Shown piece after piece: positions 1 to 10,153 of a stretch of DNA of 64,000 bases. The stretch spans positions 79,854,237 to 79,918,236 of the forward strand of contig JACSVZ010000001.1 of assembly GCA_014706295.1 (NCBI GenBank), in the 5' to 3' direction. The notes under the pieces were generated by a model that searched no databases, had not been told where the DNA came from, and was given only the letters and a program-made list of their open reading frames with translations. Numbering within the stretch: position 1 is the first letter of the stretch; each line of letters opens with the position of its first letter. This DNA comes from Lycocorax pyrrhopterus obiensis (Eukaryota > Chordata > Aves > Passeriformes > Paradisaeidae). Made by a program: the position numbers and the translations under genes.

Positions 1-1383
1 GGAAATCTGAACCTTAGAAAGGTACGTCTGAGTCAGAGAAGCTGTTTTGCTGAAACTTTGACTCGCATCACTATTAGTACTTCTGCCCTCGCAAAGAACA
101 CTCCCTGCAGAAGGAGTATGTGGGGTTCAGTTAGGTTGCAGTGACCAAAAAAGCCCCAGCAGCTAGGTTAGTCAGTTAGCAGGTTAAGAAAGACCTCAGT
201 GCCTCTCTTCCTCTTCCTAACTGCTGTCAACAGTCCCTTCTACCAAGATATTGTCTTCGGAGGCCAGTTGTAGTTTGACTTTCTTATTAAGTCTGCTACC
301 TTATGAAACTGAAACTTCACCCCTGTCTCATTACTGGAAAACAATTGCTCCATCCAGGTCCCTTTGACAACTTTGGGAAGGGTGGTATCTCCACTGCTTC
401 ATTTATATTGCACTTCCTATGTGGTGTAGGAGGAGCTGGAAGCTGGCAAGCTGCTCCAGCTAACAAAGCACCGGCATAGAGGTGCCAGGTCTGCCAGAAA
501 GTGTCTCTGTGGTCTTGCAAATGTCTCCTGCTGTGCCTCTATTTCCCTTCTATGCTTTAGCTTTTCTGATGGCGCAGTCTCACTAGCACATGGGACCTTG
601 GGTTCTGCTGAAGGCTCAACTCTCCATGACAATGACGCAACACCATCCCATCATGGAATTCAAGCAGGTGATTAAAGCAACCACTGTGTTACACTTTAGA
701 GGGCACACACTCAACTACATGGTGCCTAGAAGAGCTTTGGCCACCTGGCTGCTCTGAAGAGAAGAAGAGCAAGATCTTTGCTCTTTGACCTCTGTCCAGT
801 GTCTGCATGTCAGCATTCCGCTGTATGAATTCCCAGCAGTGGTACTCCCAGCAGCAGTAGGATGAGGCTGATGGGATCCTTGACAGGTCTGTGTTTTCCA
901 CAAATCTTAATCAGCATCTGTAAACCTGAAAAGGGTCTTACCTATATCATGCTACTGCATTTTGGAACAGCTTTGAGCAGTGAAAGAGGCAGTGGTCTTG
1001 GCTGCAGAAAAGAAGGAGTTGGTGCTGAGTGAGATTTGGATCAAATTTTCAACTTAACAGTAGTAAGATACAGATTTTTTTCTGTGCTTTTTTTTTTCTT
1101 TTAAATAAAAGCATAAACTATTTATGCCCTAGATTCCCATTGGAAAGCTTCCTATAGCCACTTGAGACCCGACCTGCGAATTTGTTATACCTTGTCAGGT
1201 TCTTCCAAAGTATTTTTAGATGCAGGTAATCAGTCCCTAATTGTACTGTAGTCCCAACAGCAATACCTCAACCAAAGTACCTGCAGCTCTCAAGCAACAG
1301 TTTTTAGGTGAGCATGCTGTAAACTAAAATCTAAGTGTTTCTAGTCTGACTCTAGGATCTATTCAACAGATTATTCCTGTTAT
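1..1383. other. Unique non-coding DNA, no gene seen
   Basis: I see no coding exon, RNA gene or recognisable transposon here. The open frames are short (about 60-70 codons), overlap each other on the same strand in different frames, and show no familiar protein motif. A T-rich stretch with an AATAAA-like string sits near 1078-1110, but nothing upstream suggests a transcript ending there. Confidence 0.7.
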
Positions 1384-1470
1384 TTCACTTCCATAAACCT
1401 CAGTTTCCCCTATGAAAGGTACTATTTATCATTTCTGTAAAGTGAATTGAGATGTGATGGTGAGTTTTAT
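1384..1470 (+). repeat. Probable MIR-type SINE fragment
   Basis: The segment contains the string CCTCAGTTTCCCC followed by a diverged run with TCTGTAAAGTGAATTGAGAT. These resemble the core of MIR-type tRNA-derived SINEs (CCTCAGTTTCC then TCTGTAAAATGGGG) in the forward direction. The match is short and diverged, so this could be another SINE sharing the same core. It has no coding role. Confidence 0.4.
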
Positions 1471-2599
1471 GGTTCAGAAGCCAAATTCGTTACTGATGGA
1501 GCCTAAGACAGGAGTTTGGAATGTTTGCTTTGACAAAACCTTTGAGGTGTATTCAAATCACCTCTTCAGCCTTTGACCCAAAGATCTGAGTACTGGCAAT
1601 ACAAACCCAAATGAGTCTTTTACGTAATCACATGACTTCCAGACCTAGGTTTTCATGGCACCATGTTGCCAATATTCACAATAAAAGTGCAGGATGTGAC
1701 AGTGACCCTTCTTTTTAGGAGAGTAAAGCATTTTTTAACTTTCTGTTCATAATCATGAATGTGTATGCTTTATATTTTCTTGCTTTACTTGCTCTTGATT
1801 CTGCATCAGTTTGTGCTCAAATTAATCTCCCAATTAAGTCCTCTGTGTCCAGGTTTCATGTACCTGATGCTTCAGCGAACTGGGAGCAAAGTGGGACTGG
1901 AACTGAGAGCATATACCCAAGTCATCAGCTCTCTGTGAGGCTGCAGCTTCTCCCCAGTGAAAGCAGGTGGGAGCTACCTTGCCCTGCATGTGTTGCCTCC
2001 CATCTGGTAGTAATGGAGGATGGTTCACATTTATGGCTCAGGGTGAGAAAAACACTGAGGAAATATTGCTTAATTGAATAATTTACACAAAATTCCAACG
2101 CACTTACTGAAAAGTTATAATTTATTTTAGTTTTAATTTGAAAACATCTCGCACCTGTGGTTTCACCTACAGGTGTTGGCATTTCCCTGAAGAAATTCCT
2201 TTTGTTCAGAAATGGCTCCTGTAGCTATTTTTATCTGTGCCACTCAGTTATAATTCTGATGTGCTTGCAAACCCAGCTGCGTTAAGGTGGAGAGAAATTA
2301 GTACCAATTAGGAATCGATGTGAAAGTGCTTCTGACAAGTGAGGATGTAGATCTTGCAAATCCATTTACATGCTTCCTGAGCCTGAAGCTGGCTGAAAGA
2401 CTTGGTAAGATCCTGGACTAGATGAAACCCCAAGAGGGTTCATCGTGGCCATTCTGCTTTGAAACAAAACATGCTATTGTGCAAGAGTCATCCCGGTGGT
2501 ACCCTGGCTTTATTGTAGGTCTGTGCAGCCACCTCCCCAGAGGAGGTGTTATACAAACACCCAGTGAGAACCGTGCCCTTCCCTGCGTAGCTCAGGGCC

Positions 2600-2750
2600 T
2601 CAAGAGACAAGATAGACAAAGAATGGAAGGAGGAACAGAAGCATAGAAAGGTCAAGTGTCTTGCCCAAGGCCAAACAGCAGGTCAGTGGCAGAGCTGGGA
2701 ACGGAGCCCAGATTTCCTGACTCCTAGTCCAGCACTCTATTAATCATCTC
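2600..2750 (-). repeat. MIR SINE fossil, reverse orientation
   Basis: The strand as given reads GAAAGGTCAAGTGTCTTGCC, then CCAAGGCCAAACAGCAGGTC, AGTGGCAGAGCTGGGAACGG and AGCCCAGATTTCCTGACTCC. This is the reverse complement of the MIR body, in the order core, then the tRNA-like part with its GGGA-TCGAACCCAGG equivalent. The match runs over more than 100 bp with only point changes, so family assignment is fairly firm. MIRs are very old in amniotes; bird copies are few and usually diverged. The tRNA-like half is too decayed to be a functional tRNA promoter. Confidence 0.78.
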
Positions 2751-4266
2751 TTTGCTTTGTGTTCCGTGGCCTGTTACTGATCATAGGAAATGTGAGGATG
2801 ACTTTCCTACAGTTTCAGAATTGCTTCTTAGTTTTGGAAACTATTGATCATCAGCACATTATTGAGATAAAGAGGTCATGTACTGGACTCTTGTATATGT
2901 ATATGCACTAGAGGATTCAGAACTAAGTGTTCTAGGTATTGATTTCAATCCAGGACACTGAAAAGCCATATTTCATAATCCCAAATGTTTCTTCTAAGTC
3001 AAATTTTTAAAGTCTTTTTTTCCCCTTACATTATGTACAAAGCAGTTTGTCTTTATAACATTACCCATCACAGCTGAACTCCTATATTGGTCCTTGCCCT
3101 GTAAATTAATTCTTCCTTAAAAATGAGTTACAACAGTTATTTAGCTAGCAGGGATTTTCTTCTCAATGGAATTTACCTATGAAACAGTCAGAAAACTAGT
3201 AAGTCAACAGTCCCGAGACACTAGAGATCCTAACTTATTTTCATTCCTCACTGTAGGATGTATTCAGTTTCCAAAGTCTTTCAATGGATTATCTTGATCA
3301 CAAAGTTAATTATATCTGTCAGATTTTTTTTTCTTCCCAAAAATTTTGACTTGAGGCAAAACTCTGGCTACTGTGGTAATGACTTACTGAGAGTCTCTTG
3401 TAAACAATAGTATAATCACTTTCTTATAGTCATGGCAACAGTGTTTAAGCAATGAGCTTACTGAACATAATGTGCACTGTCTCCACTGAATAGTTATTGC
3501 AGCACTGAAGTGTATGCTGCTCATTTTCAGAAGACTCAGAGACATAAATTATTCAGCAAAACAACACTGCTCCAGAAAGCATCTTTGAAATCGTTGCATT
3601 CTGTGCTAGCCAAAGAAGGACGTTCCTTGGTGCTGACAGGGCTCTGTTTAGTTACTGCACAACAGTGCAGTCTTTGGTCCAGGTTTGCTCCCACAGAGTT
3701 CAAGGGTGTCTGTCTCAAACCACCTGAGGACTGTGCTACCTGTCGGCAGGGTCATGCTTCCCCTGGTAATGTTTGCTGCTGTGGAGGGCAGAATGGCTCA
3801 GGAGGATGCATCCTGCACATATCATGGTGTGAGAGGTGGTGACTAGGTGCAGAAGGAAGAATTTGGTTTAACAGACAGGGGGTTTACTCCAGCAGAGCCA
3901 ATCTCCTCCTTGGCCCAGAGGATCACATGGATTCCTGCTCATTAGGTTGGGGAGGCACCTTGGAGAGTGGGCCACTTCACAGGAAGCTTCAGAGTTGAAC
4001 CCCAAGACAAGAAGCTGTCCCTGATTTTTCTGTTTATTTTGTTTTTGTACTTCTCTTATTCAAATATCTAGACCTGAAGGAAAGACCTTGTTGGCAACAG
4101 TTGTTGTTCTGGGATGAGTCATTCCACCAGATTTTAGAAATACCACCTCAGTGACAGCTGGCAAAAATGCTGCATGGGCTGTTCAGTTTATGTTTTTCAC
4201 TTTGGAAAATCTGATCATTTATTTAGGGTTCTGTTGCTTTAGAAACCATCTCCAGACACTCCAGGT
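2751..4266. other. Unique non-coding DNA, no gene seen
   Basis: No exon or transposon is recognisable. The segment is AT-rich from about 2880 to 3480 and more balanced from 3500 to 4000. A 110-codon open frame at 3510-3842 has no familiar motif and no exon-like borders, so I treat it as chance. Confidence 0.65.
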
Positions 4267-4597
4267 CCCTTCCCTTCCCTTCCCTTCCCTTCCCTTCCCT
4301 TCCCTTCCCTTCCCTTCCCTTCCCTTCCCTTCCCTTCCCTTCCCTTCCCTTCCCTTCCCTTCCCTTCCCTTCCCTTCCCTTCCCTTCCCTTCCCTTCCCT
4401 TCCCTTCCCTTCCCTTCCCTTCCCTTCCCTTCCCTTCCCTTCCCGCTCCTTCCCTTCCCTTCCCTTCCCTTCCCTTCCCTTCCCTTCCCTTCCCTTCCCT
4501 TCCCTTCCCTTCCCTTCCCTCTCCCTTCCCTTCCCTTCCCTTCCCTTCCCTTCCCTTCCCTTCCCTTCCCTTCCCTTCCCTTCCCTTCCCTTCCCTT
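4267..4597. repeat. (CCCTT)n microsatellite, AAGGG on the minus strand
   Basis: About 66 units of the pentamer CCCTT fill 331 bp. The first block (4267-4444) is pure by eye. One unit is altered at 4445-4447 (CCCGCTCC in place of CCCTTCCC), and one extra base at about 4521 shifts the phase. The tract then continues cleanly to 4597 before running into TTTTTCTCTCCCC. The minus strand is all purine with GGG every five bases, so the tract can in principle form G-quadruplexes, the plus strand i-motifs, and the duplex a triplex. The long open frames across it on both strands are an effect of the repeat. Assembled length may differ from true length. Confidence 0.98.
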
Positions 4598-7500
4598 TTT
4601 CTCTCCCCTTTTCCTCATTGTTATGGTATCTCAACATCTGAGCTTTTCAGTCTTGATTATGATCTAATTTGCCCCTCCTGAAACCGCCTATGGGAAATAC
4701 TGTGGACGTGGCACTGTGGAACATCAGCCTAATGTAGGATCAGGCTTTTTATTTCTGATCATTATGCTAGTTTATAGTCAATTATTTTGTTTTCCAAAGA
4801 AATGCATTCTCTCTGCTTCTCTGAAAGCTTTTGGTTCGACATCCTTCCAAGCTAGATAGACTTGGTGTTCAACATGCGGCTGCTTACCTCCATGGCCCAG
4901 TTCCTGGAAACACTTATGCGTGTACTTAATTGTGCACACATGGGTAATCGCACTGAAATCAAGATGTGTCGAATTAAGCAAGTCAAGAAATATTTGCAGG
5001 GTTTGGTCTTTGTTCAACAAACAGGCCTCAGCCTGGCTGAAGTCCACGACATGCTACAAAAAGAATCCTAATTCAGAAGTAAGTAGTGTATTAATTATCA
5101 ATTGACTTATTTCCTTAAACCAGTTAATTCTGTACTTTTAGAAACTACTTTCCATTTTTCCTGCAAATCCAATTGCCCTTCCTTTCACACTCATTTTTCC
5201 TCCTCACTGCTCAACTCCCAGCAGACCTGAGCTGCCAGCCACATGATCCCCTTTTAAAATGATTTGAGTTCTGACGTTTCTTTTTTCCTACCAACTTTGT
5301 GTATTACCATAATGGTTCCTAGGACATATTTTGGCCAGCTTTTAGGGAGAGAGAGAGTGTCACAGTGTTTCAGACCTTCATTTCCAAGTGCAGTATTAAA
5401 TATAATCCTTATAATTATAGTGCTGCCACTTGGACCACTGTAGTTCGGGCTATGTCAATATGTCGTCAAAAGCTCTCTTTTTCAGGAGCTGGAACTCAGT
5501 CATGTTGATTGAATTGAAATTTGATGGCCAGCAGCTGCAAACACACTCTGGCCCCCTCCCCCCCGCTGCCGTCTCCCTGCTTATTTTCCCCCCTTAACCA
5601 CAAAATCTTCTTGCTTTCTGTCGAAGTCATAGTTTAGAGAACAGAGCTAATGGCTGATTCCAGGCTCAGTTATTCTGAGCCATCCCTTTGGGTAAGTCTA
5701 GACTGTCCTTCAAGGGCTGTCCTGAGGCAACCTGAAGGCACAGTCTGCTGTCTGTGTGTGGATGGTGAATCTGAGAGCACAGCCCCAGGTGCAGTGTGAA
5801 GGCCGTCCTCAGACTAGGCATGACCACCCTTCATGTAGGAGCTCCTAGGATGCCATCAGTGTCACTCTCAGCAGCTAAGGAAGCTGTAGATGTGCCTGGG
5901 CTGAAGTCTGTGAGGCTCCCGTGTAAGCAGGCCTGGGAGCACCACAGTCCTCTCCCCTCTCATCCCCTTGGTCAATCCCATACAGACCTCGCTATTCATC
6001 TAAGCAAGGGCATTGGGATGAGGGCAATTGGCAGCAGCAGTTTATACTGCAAGTTTAACTCACAACTCTTTTAGCCTTAGGGGACTGGGGGGAAAAAAAC
6101 AGCTTCGAACTGGGGGAAAAAAATTGTGTCCAGTAGTTGTATAGCATGATCCTGTCATTTTTGGTACTTAGAAACCAAAACAAACCCCCAGCATTCATAA
6201 CACAAGATATCCAGGTTTTAAAAGGTGCCACTTGGAAATACAGAGTGACTACTTTTCATAAGGCCCTTTAGTCCATGTGTTTACAGGTGGACCAGAATAG
6301 CTCTGCAGAAGTTAATCCAGTCTCTTGAGTAAACAGCATGTACTTCTAAAACTTTCTATATAAACTTTCTATGTATGTAAGGCCTTTGACATATATTTGT
6401 ACCACACACAATACATCAGAGGGACCGGGCTAGAGCCAGGATGGCTAGTGGGGTTGGTAACCCCCTTGCTAGTGTACTGGATGTGTGTTCATTCTGTCAT
6501 GCCTCTGAAGGGTAACAGCCTTTGGATGGCCGGTGTGCCAAAAGGGCTATTTACTGCAACACTTCATTATGTGGTTCTTGCAGCCCTCTTCCAGGACGTA
6601 CTGTCGATGCTTGGGTCTCCCAGGCTGCCATCAAAGCACAGGCTCTTTGACACAGGTCAGAAGGACTCCTCACCCCAGCCCTGCATTGCCACTTTTGGTC
6701 ACTGAAATCACGCTCACCCCCTTCCCCTGGTAAAGTTCTTTTCTATCGTCCCCCTCCTCCACTTCCTAAAGCTATAAGCCGTTTCTCCTCCTCCACATTC
6801 ACCCCCTTTCACCTGGGTTATTGCCCTCCCATCTCTCCTTTCATGCTTCTGACGCTGCTGCTTCGTAATGTTGTTTTTCTAGTTTGGAAAGGCCAGAGGG
6901 CCAGGCTAAGAGAGACATGCTGAACACATGTTTTCCACATGTTTTCCTCATCTTCCCTCATAGTGCTTCTCTAGCTGTCTCTAGCTTTTTGCTTAAACGG
7001 GAAATCTAATGACCATGATCTTATTCTCTTCTCTTATTAGTTTTGTAAAGGATGAGCTCAAAGGTCCTGTGTCATTGTCATAAGAAACTTTGAGCAAAAA
7101 CTTCAGTGAGTTGTCAAGGCACTTGTAGGTTCTTTGGCCCCTCACTACAGGCCATGAGCACTCAGACTGGGCATACAGTTGTGAATGCTTAGGCTCCAGT
7201 TCAGAAAAATACTAAAAGAATAAGTGTGACATTAAACATATGATTAAATACCTTTTTGTTTGAGTGCTGCTTCCTTGAAGTGGACCCCATTCTGGAGGCG
7301 GCATCTTTATATTGGTCTGATTCAGAAAATACTTAAGAGTATACCAAAGTTTTAAGAATAGTAGTGCATACACTATCTTCTATTTTTAATGACTCTTATA
7401 TAGGGCTTAATGACTCTTAAATGGTGCAGGCAAGGCAGAAAAAGTGGAGGTTCTCCTGGTCACCTTTTACATTTTCACTCACTCTGGAATCTGAGTGTCT

Positions 7501-9965
7501 CTGAACTCTAAACACATTTTGGTAGTGCTGCTGCCTGCTTCCCACTTGAATGTTTGATAACATAAGTGTGTTGCGTACCCAGGTGCATATTATTTAAAGC
7601 AACTGCCATTAAATGAGGTGCAATTATGTCTTAGAAAGGAAATTTTCATACAGAATTAGCATTCTATGACTCTGTTTGACAGGGAGTTGGACCCTTGGAC
7701 TCTTGGATTCCTCTCCTGCATCCCAATGACCAATCTGGGAACAGCTAGGAGTCCAAATCTTTTTGACTTAAAACATGTAGGCATCAAATCTTCTCTGTAC
7801 TGAACTGAAACCAAGGAGATCTGGACATCTAATTGTATTTTTGAATCTCAGCCTAAAATCTCTGGAGACTTTTGGAACACTTATCCCTAGGAGATTTTGC
7901 TTGAGTCAAGAATACAGACTGGAGCCATGGCTGAAAAAAACATGCTGACATGTGACATCAGTGCATCAGTCAATGAGTCATCCACCAGTGCCAGAGGACA
8001 AAGTATTCTTTGTATTTACCTAAGAAGTAGTTACCTATTTACTTTCTGAAATTATGCTTGTAGTACTAACTTGACATTTTGGTTTGCTGTACAGTGAAAA
8101 TACTATTTTAAATGCCTTGTATAAAGACAGGCCTTCTTGTTTCTTGAACAGTTAGAAATACTAGAGAACAAATGTAAAAGGCTCATTTCCTTCCTTGCTA
8201 GTATGTGTGGTCTAGGAAAAATCCTGAATTGTGCTAGTAAGAGACAGTCCAGTCTCTTTTCTTGCCAGTGATGTAAGTGCTGGGCTTTCAGAGAAGGCTG
8301 AGTTATTATCATTGCCTTCTGGTCTGTCACTCTTTCTGCTTTCCCCTCTGTTTTGGCTTTTCATTCTATAGATATATTACTGAAAATGTATTTTAAAAAA
8401 TTAAAGGCAATAATTCATTGAAAAGGGCTTTACCTGTAAAGGACTCTAGGCATACCACACACAGGCAGGTCCCAGCTGGGAAATCCAGAATTAAGGCTGA
8501 AACTCTGTCTCTGAGGCTCACTGTTTCTCACGGTCCTTGCAGGGTGGTGGGATGCCTGGACTTCCCAGCACACGTGGTAACCATTGATCTCAGAGTGGTG
8601 TTAGAGGCCAGTGCTAGGAGCTGAAGGCAGAAGAAGAGCTGAAGGGCAAAGGAAGAGAGTGAAATTTTGCTGTCAGTGCTCAAGAGTTTAGCTCTGTACA
8701 ATCCTGTGACATGTAAGCAAAGGCAGCTTGAAAAAATTACCCTGGGACTAGGAAAGCAAATTGATGCAGGGCAGGATAGCCATTCTTTCAAGGAGTAGTA
8801 AAATTATTTTTTGTCATTTTCCAAGGAAAAGACCCCACTGATGCAATTTGACTGACTCCACTGCAGCAGTGCAACAGGAGCCAGTGGCCAGATCTCCCGT
8901 TTTACGAGGCCTATTACAAAACATTTGCACATCTAAAACTTGTGCTTTTCTGTCCCTTGATATGCTTTGTCTCCTCAGAACAGGTTTTCTCCCTCAGCAC
9001 TTAATCCCTCTTTAGCCATCACCTTTTCCTGCCTTACAAACCTCTCTGTGTGTATACTTTGAAGGTTGTATGGGTACCAACTTAATGTGAATGCTTTGTA
9101 GGGGAGGCCAGAGCCATGGACTCTCATAGGGGCAATGAGCTGCGTGTCAGGACCTGTCTTCTTCTGAAATGGTCTGTAAAGGTACAATATTACAGGAGCA
9201 ATGGACTTGAAAGCAAAACAAAGGTGCTTACAGCCAGAGACATTTAAGTTCTGCACGAATAACTCTGCTGGTCTCTTGTAACCATCTCGTGCCTAATTTA
9301 ATCTAATCTAATCTAACACATTAGTATCTTTTCTGCATTTATTATCCTGTTATCAAGGAATTACAGGAAGGAGATTGGAGCCTTGGTAAAAGCATGAGGC
9401 AGAGAGGCATGACACATAGTATTGAGCAAAGGTTAAAAAAGCTGTACAAGCTCTTTTATTAGGCAATGAGCATTGCAAACAGCAGACCTTCTTGTCCTTC
9501 TCCCATCCCACTGACTTTGAGGTGGTGAGGACCTGGTGGCAGAGACTTGGTGTGGGTGACTGAGACACTATAGCACAAAAATGGATTGTTCAAAGGTTTC
9601 CTGTGACTTAGAGAGTTTCTCCAGCAAAATTCAAATGCAAGGTCATGGATACCTCTGATCACCACTCAGAAACATTAGTAACGAGAGCATTTTTCTGAAG
9701 AGGTAGTTTCTACATCATGAGATTTCATTTGGTTTCCTTGATGGGAATGAGCTACAGCTACTGTCAGTGTTTCTTTTCAGTTAGTTTTACTGGTGGCACT
9801 GCTCAGTAACACATGGTTAAGATGGTCCAGTTAATCAACCCTCCTCCTTGCTACCTCCCCCTTTCATTTTTTGTCTGCTCTTGCATCACAGAAACATTTC
9901 CAGCAATTCCCTTTACATAACAGTTACTGAGGCAAAGGGCTGTCTAGTTATGCTCTAGCAGAAAC
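4598..9965. other. Long gene-free stretch
   Basis: No gene is recognisable across 5.4 kb. Small structures seen: an exon-like block at about 4800-5080 (discussed as a finding); a near-duplicate pair of G/A-rich units at 6083-6100 and 6107-6124; a 14-bp-period duplication of AAACTTTCTAT at 6348-6372; and two TAATGACTCTTA-type copies at about 7387-7422. The block at 5480-5540 has the AT-rich, motif-dense look of conserved non-coding DNA, but that is only an impression. Confidence 0.6.
9297..9316. repeat. Short (ATCTA)n tandem repeat
   Basis: Three perfect ATCTA units at 9301-9315 are flanked by partial units. It is too short to be notable except as a possible polymorphic marker. Confidence 0.85.
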
Positions 9966-10153
9966 TCAGAATCCCAAAATGGGTAAGGTTAAAAGGGCCC
10001 ACAGTGGGTCATCTGATCCAACCTCCCTGCTCAAGCAGGATTGTCCTACACACAGGATTGTGTGTCCTATGGCACAGGATTGCATCCAGGTGGTTCTTGA
10101 ATATCTCCAGTGAGAGAGACTCCACAACCTCTCTGGGCAACCTGTTCCAGTGA
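9966..10153 (-). mobile_element. CR1 LINE 3'-end fragment
   Basis: The plus strand starts with CAGAATCCCAAAATGGGTAA. It continues through TCATCTGATCCAACCTCCCT, GCTCAAGCAGGATTGTCCTA, TGAATATCTCCAGTGAGAGA and GACTCCACAACCTCTCTGGG to CAACCTGTTCCAGTG. This is the reverse complement of the CR1 3' untranslated end, so the element lies on the minus strand and is strongly 5'-truncated, as most CR1 copies are. A small internal duplication (CACAGGATTG at about 10051 and 10074) is not expected in the family. It carries no coding capacity. Confidence 0.88.

Noticed and set aside
4151..4681. Open frames of 131-176 codons on both strands across the CCCTT tract
   Set aside because: A pentamer repeat without stop codons stays open in several frames. 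The product is a Pro-Phe-Leu or Gly-Lys-Glu repeat with no gene context.
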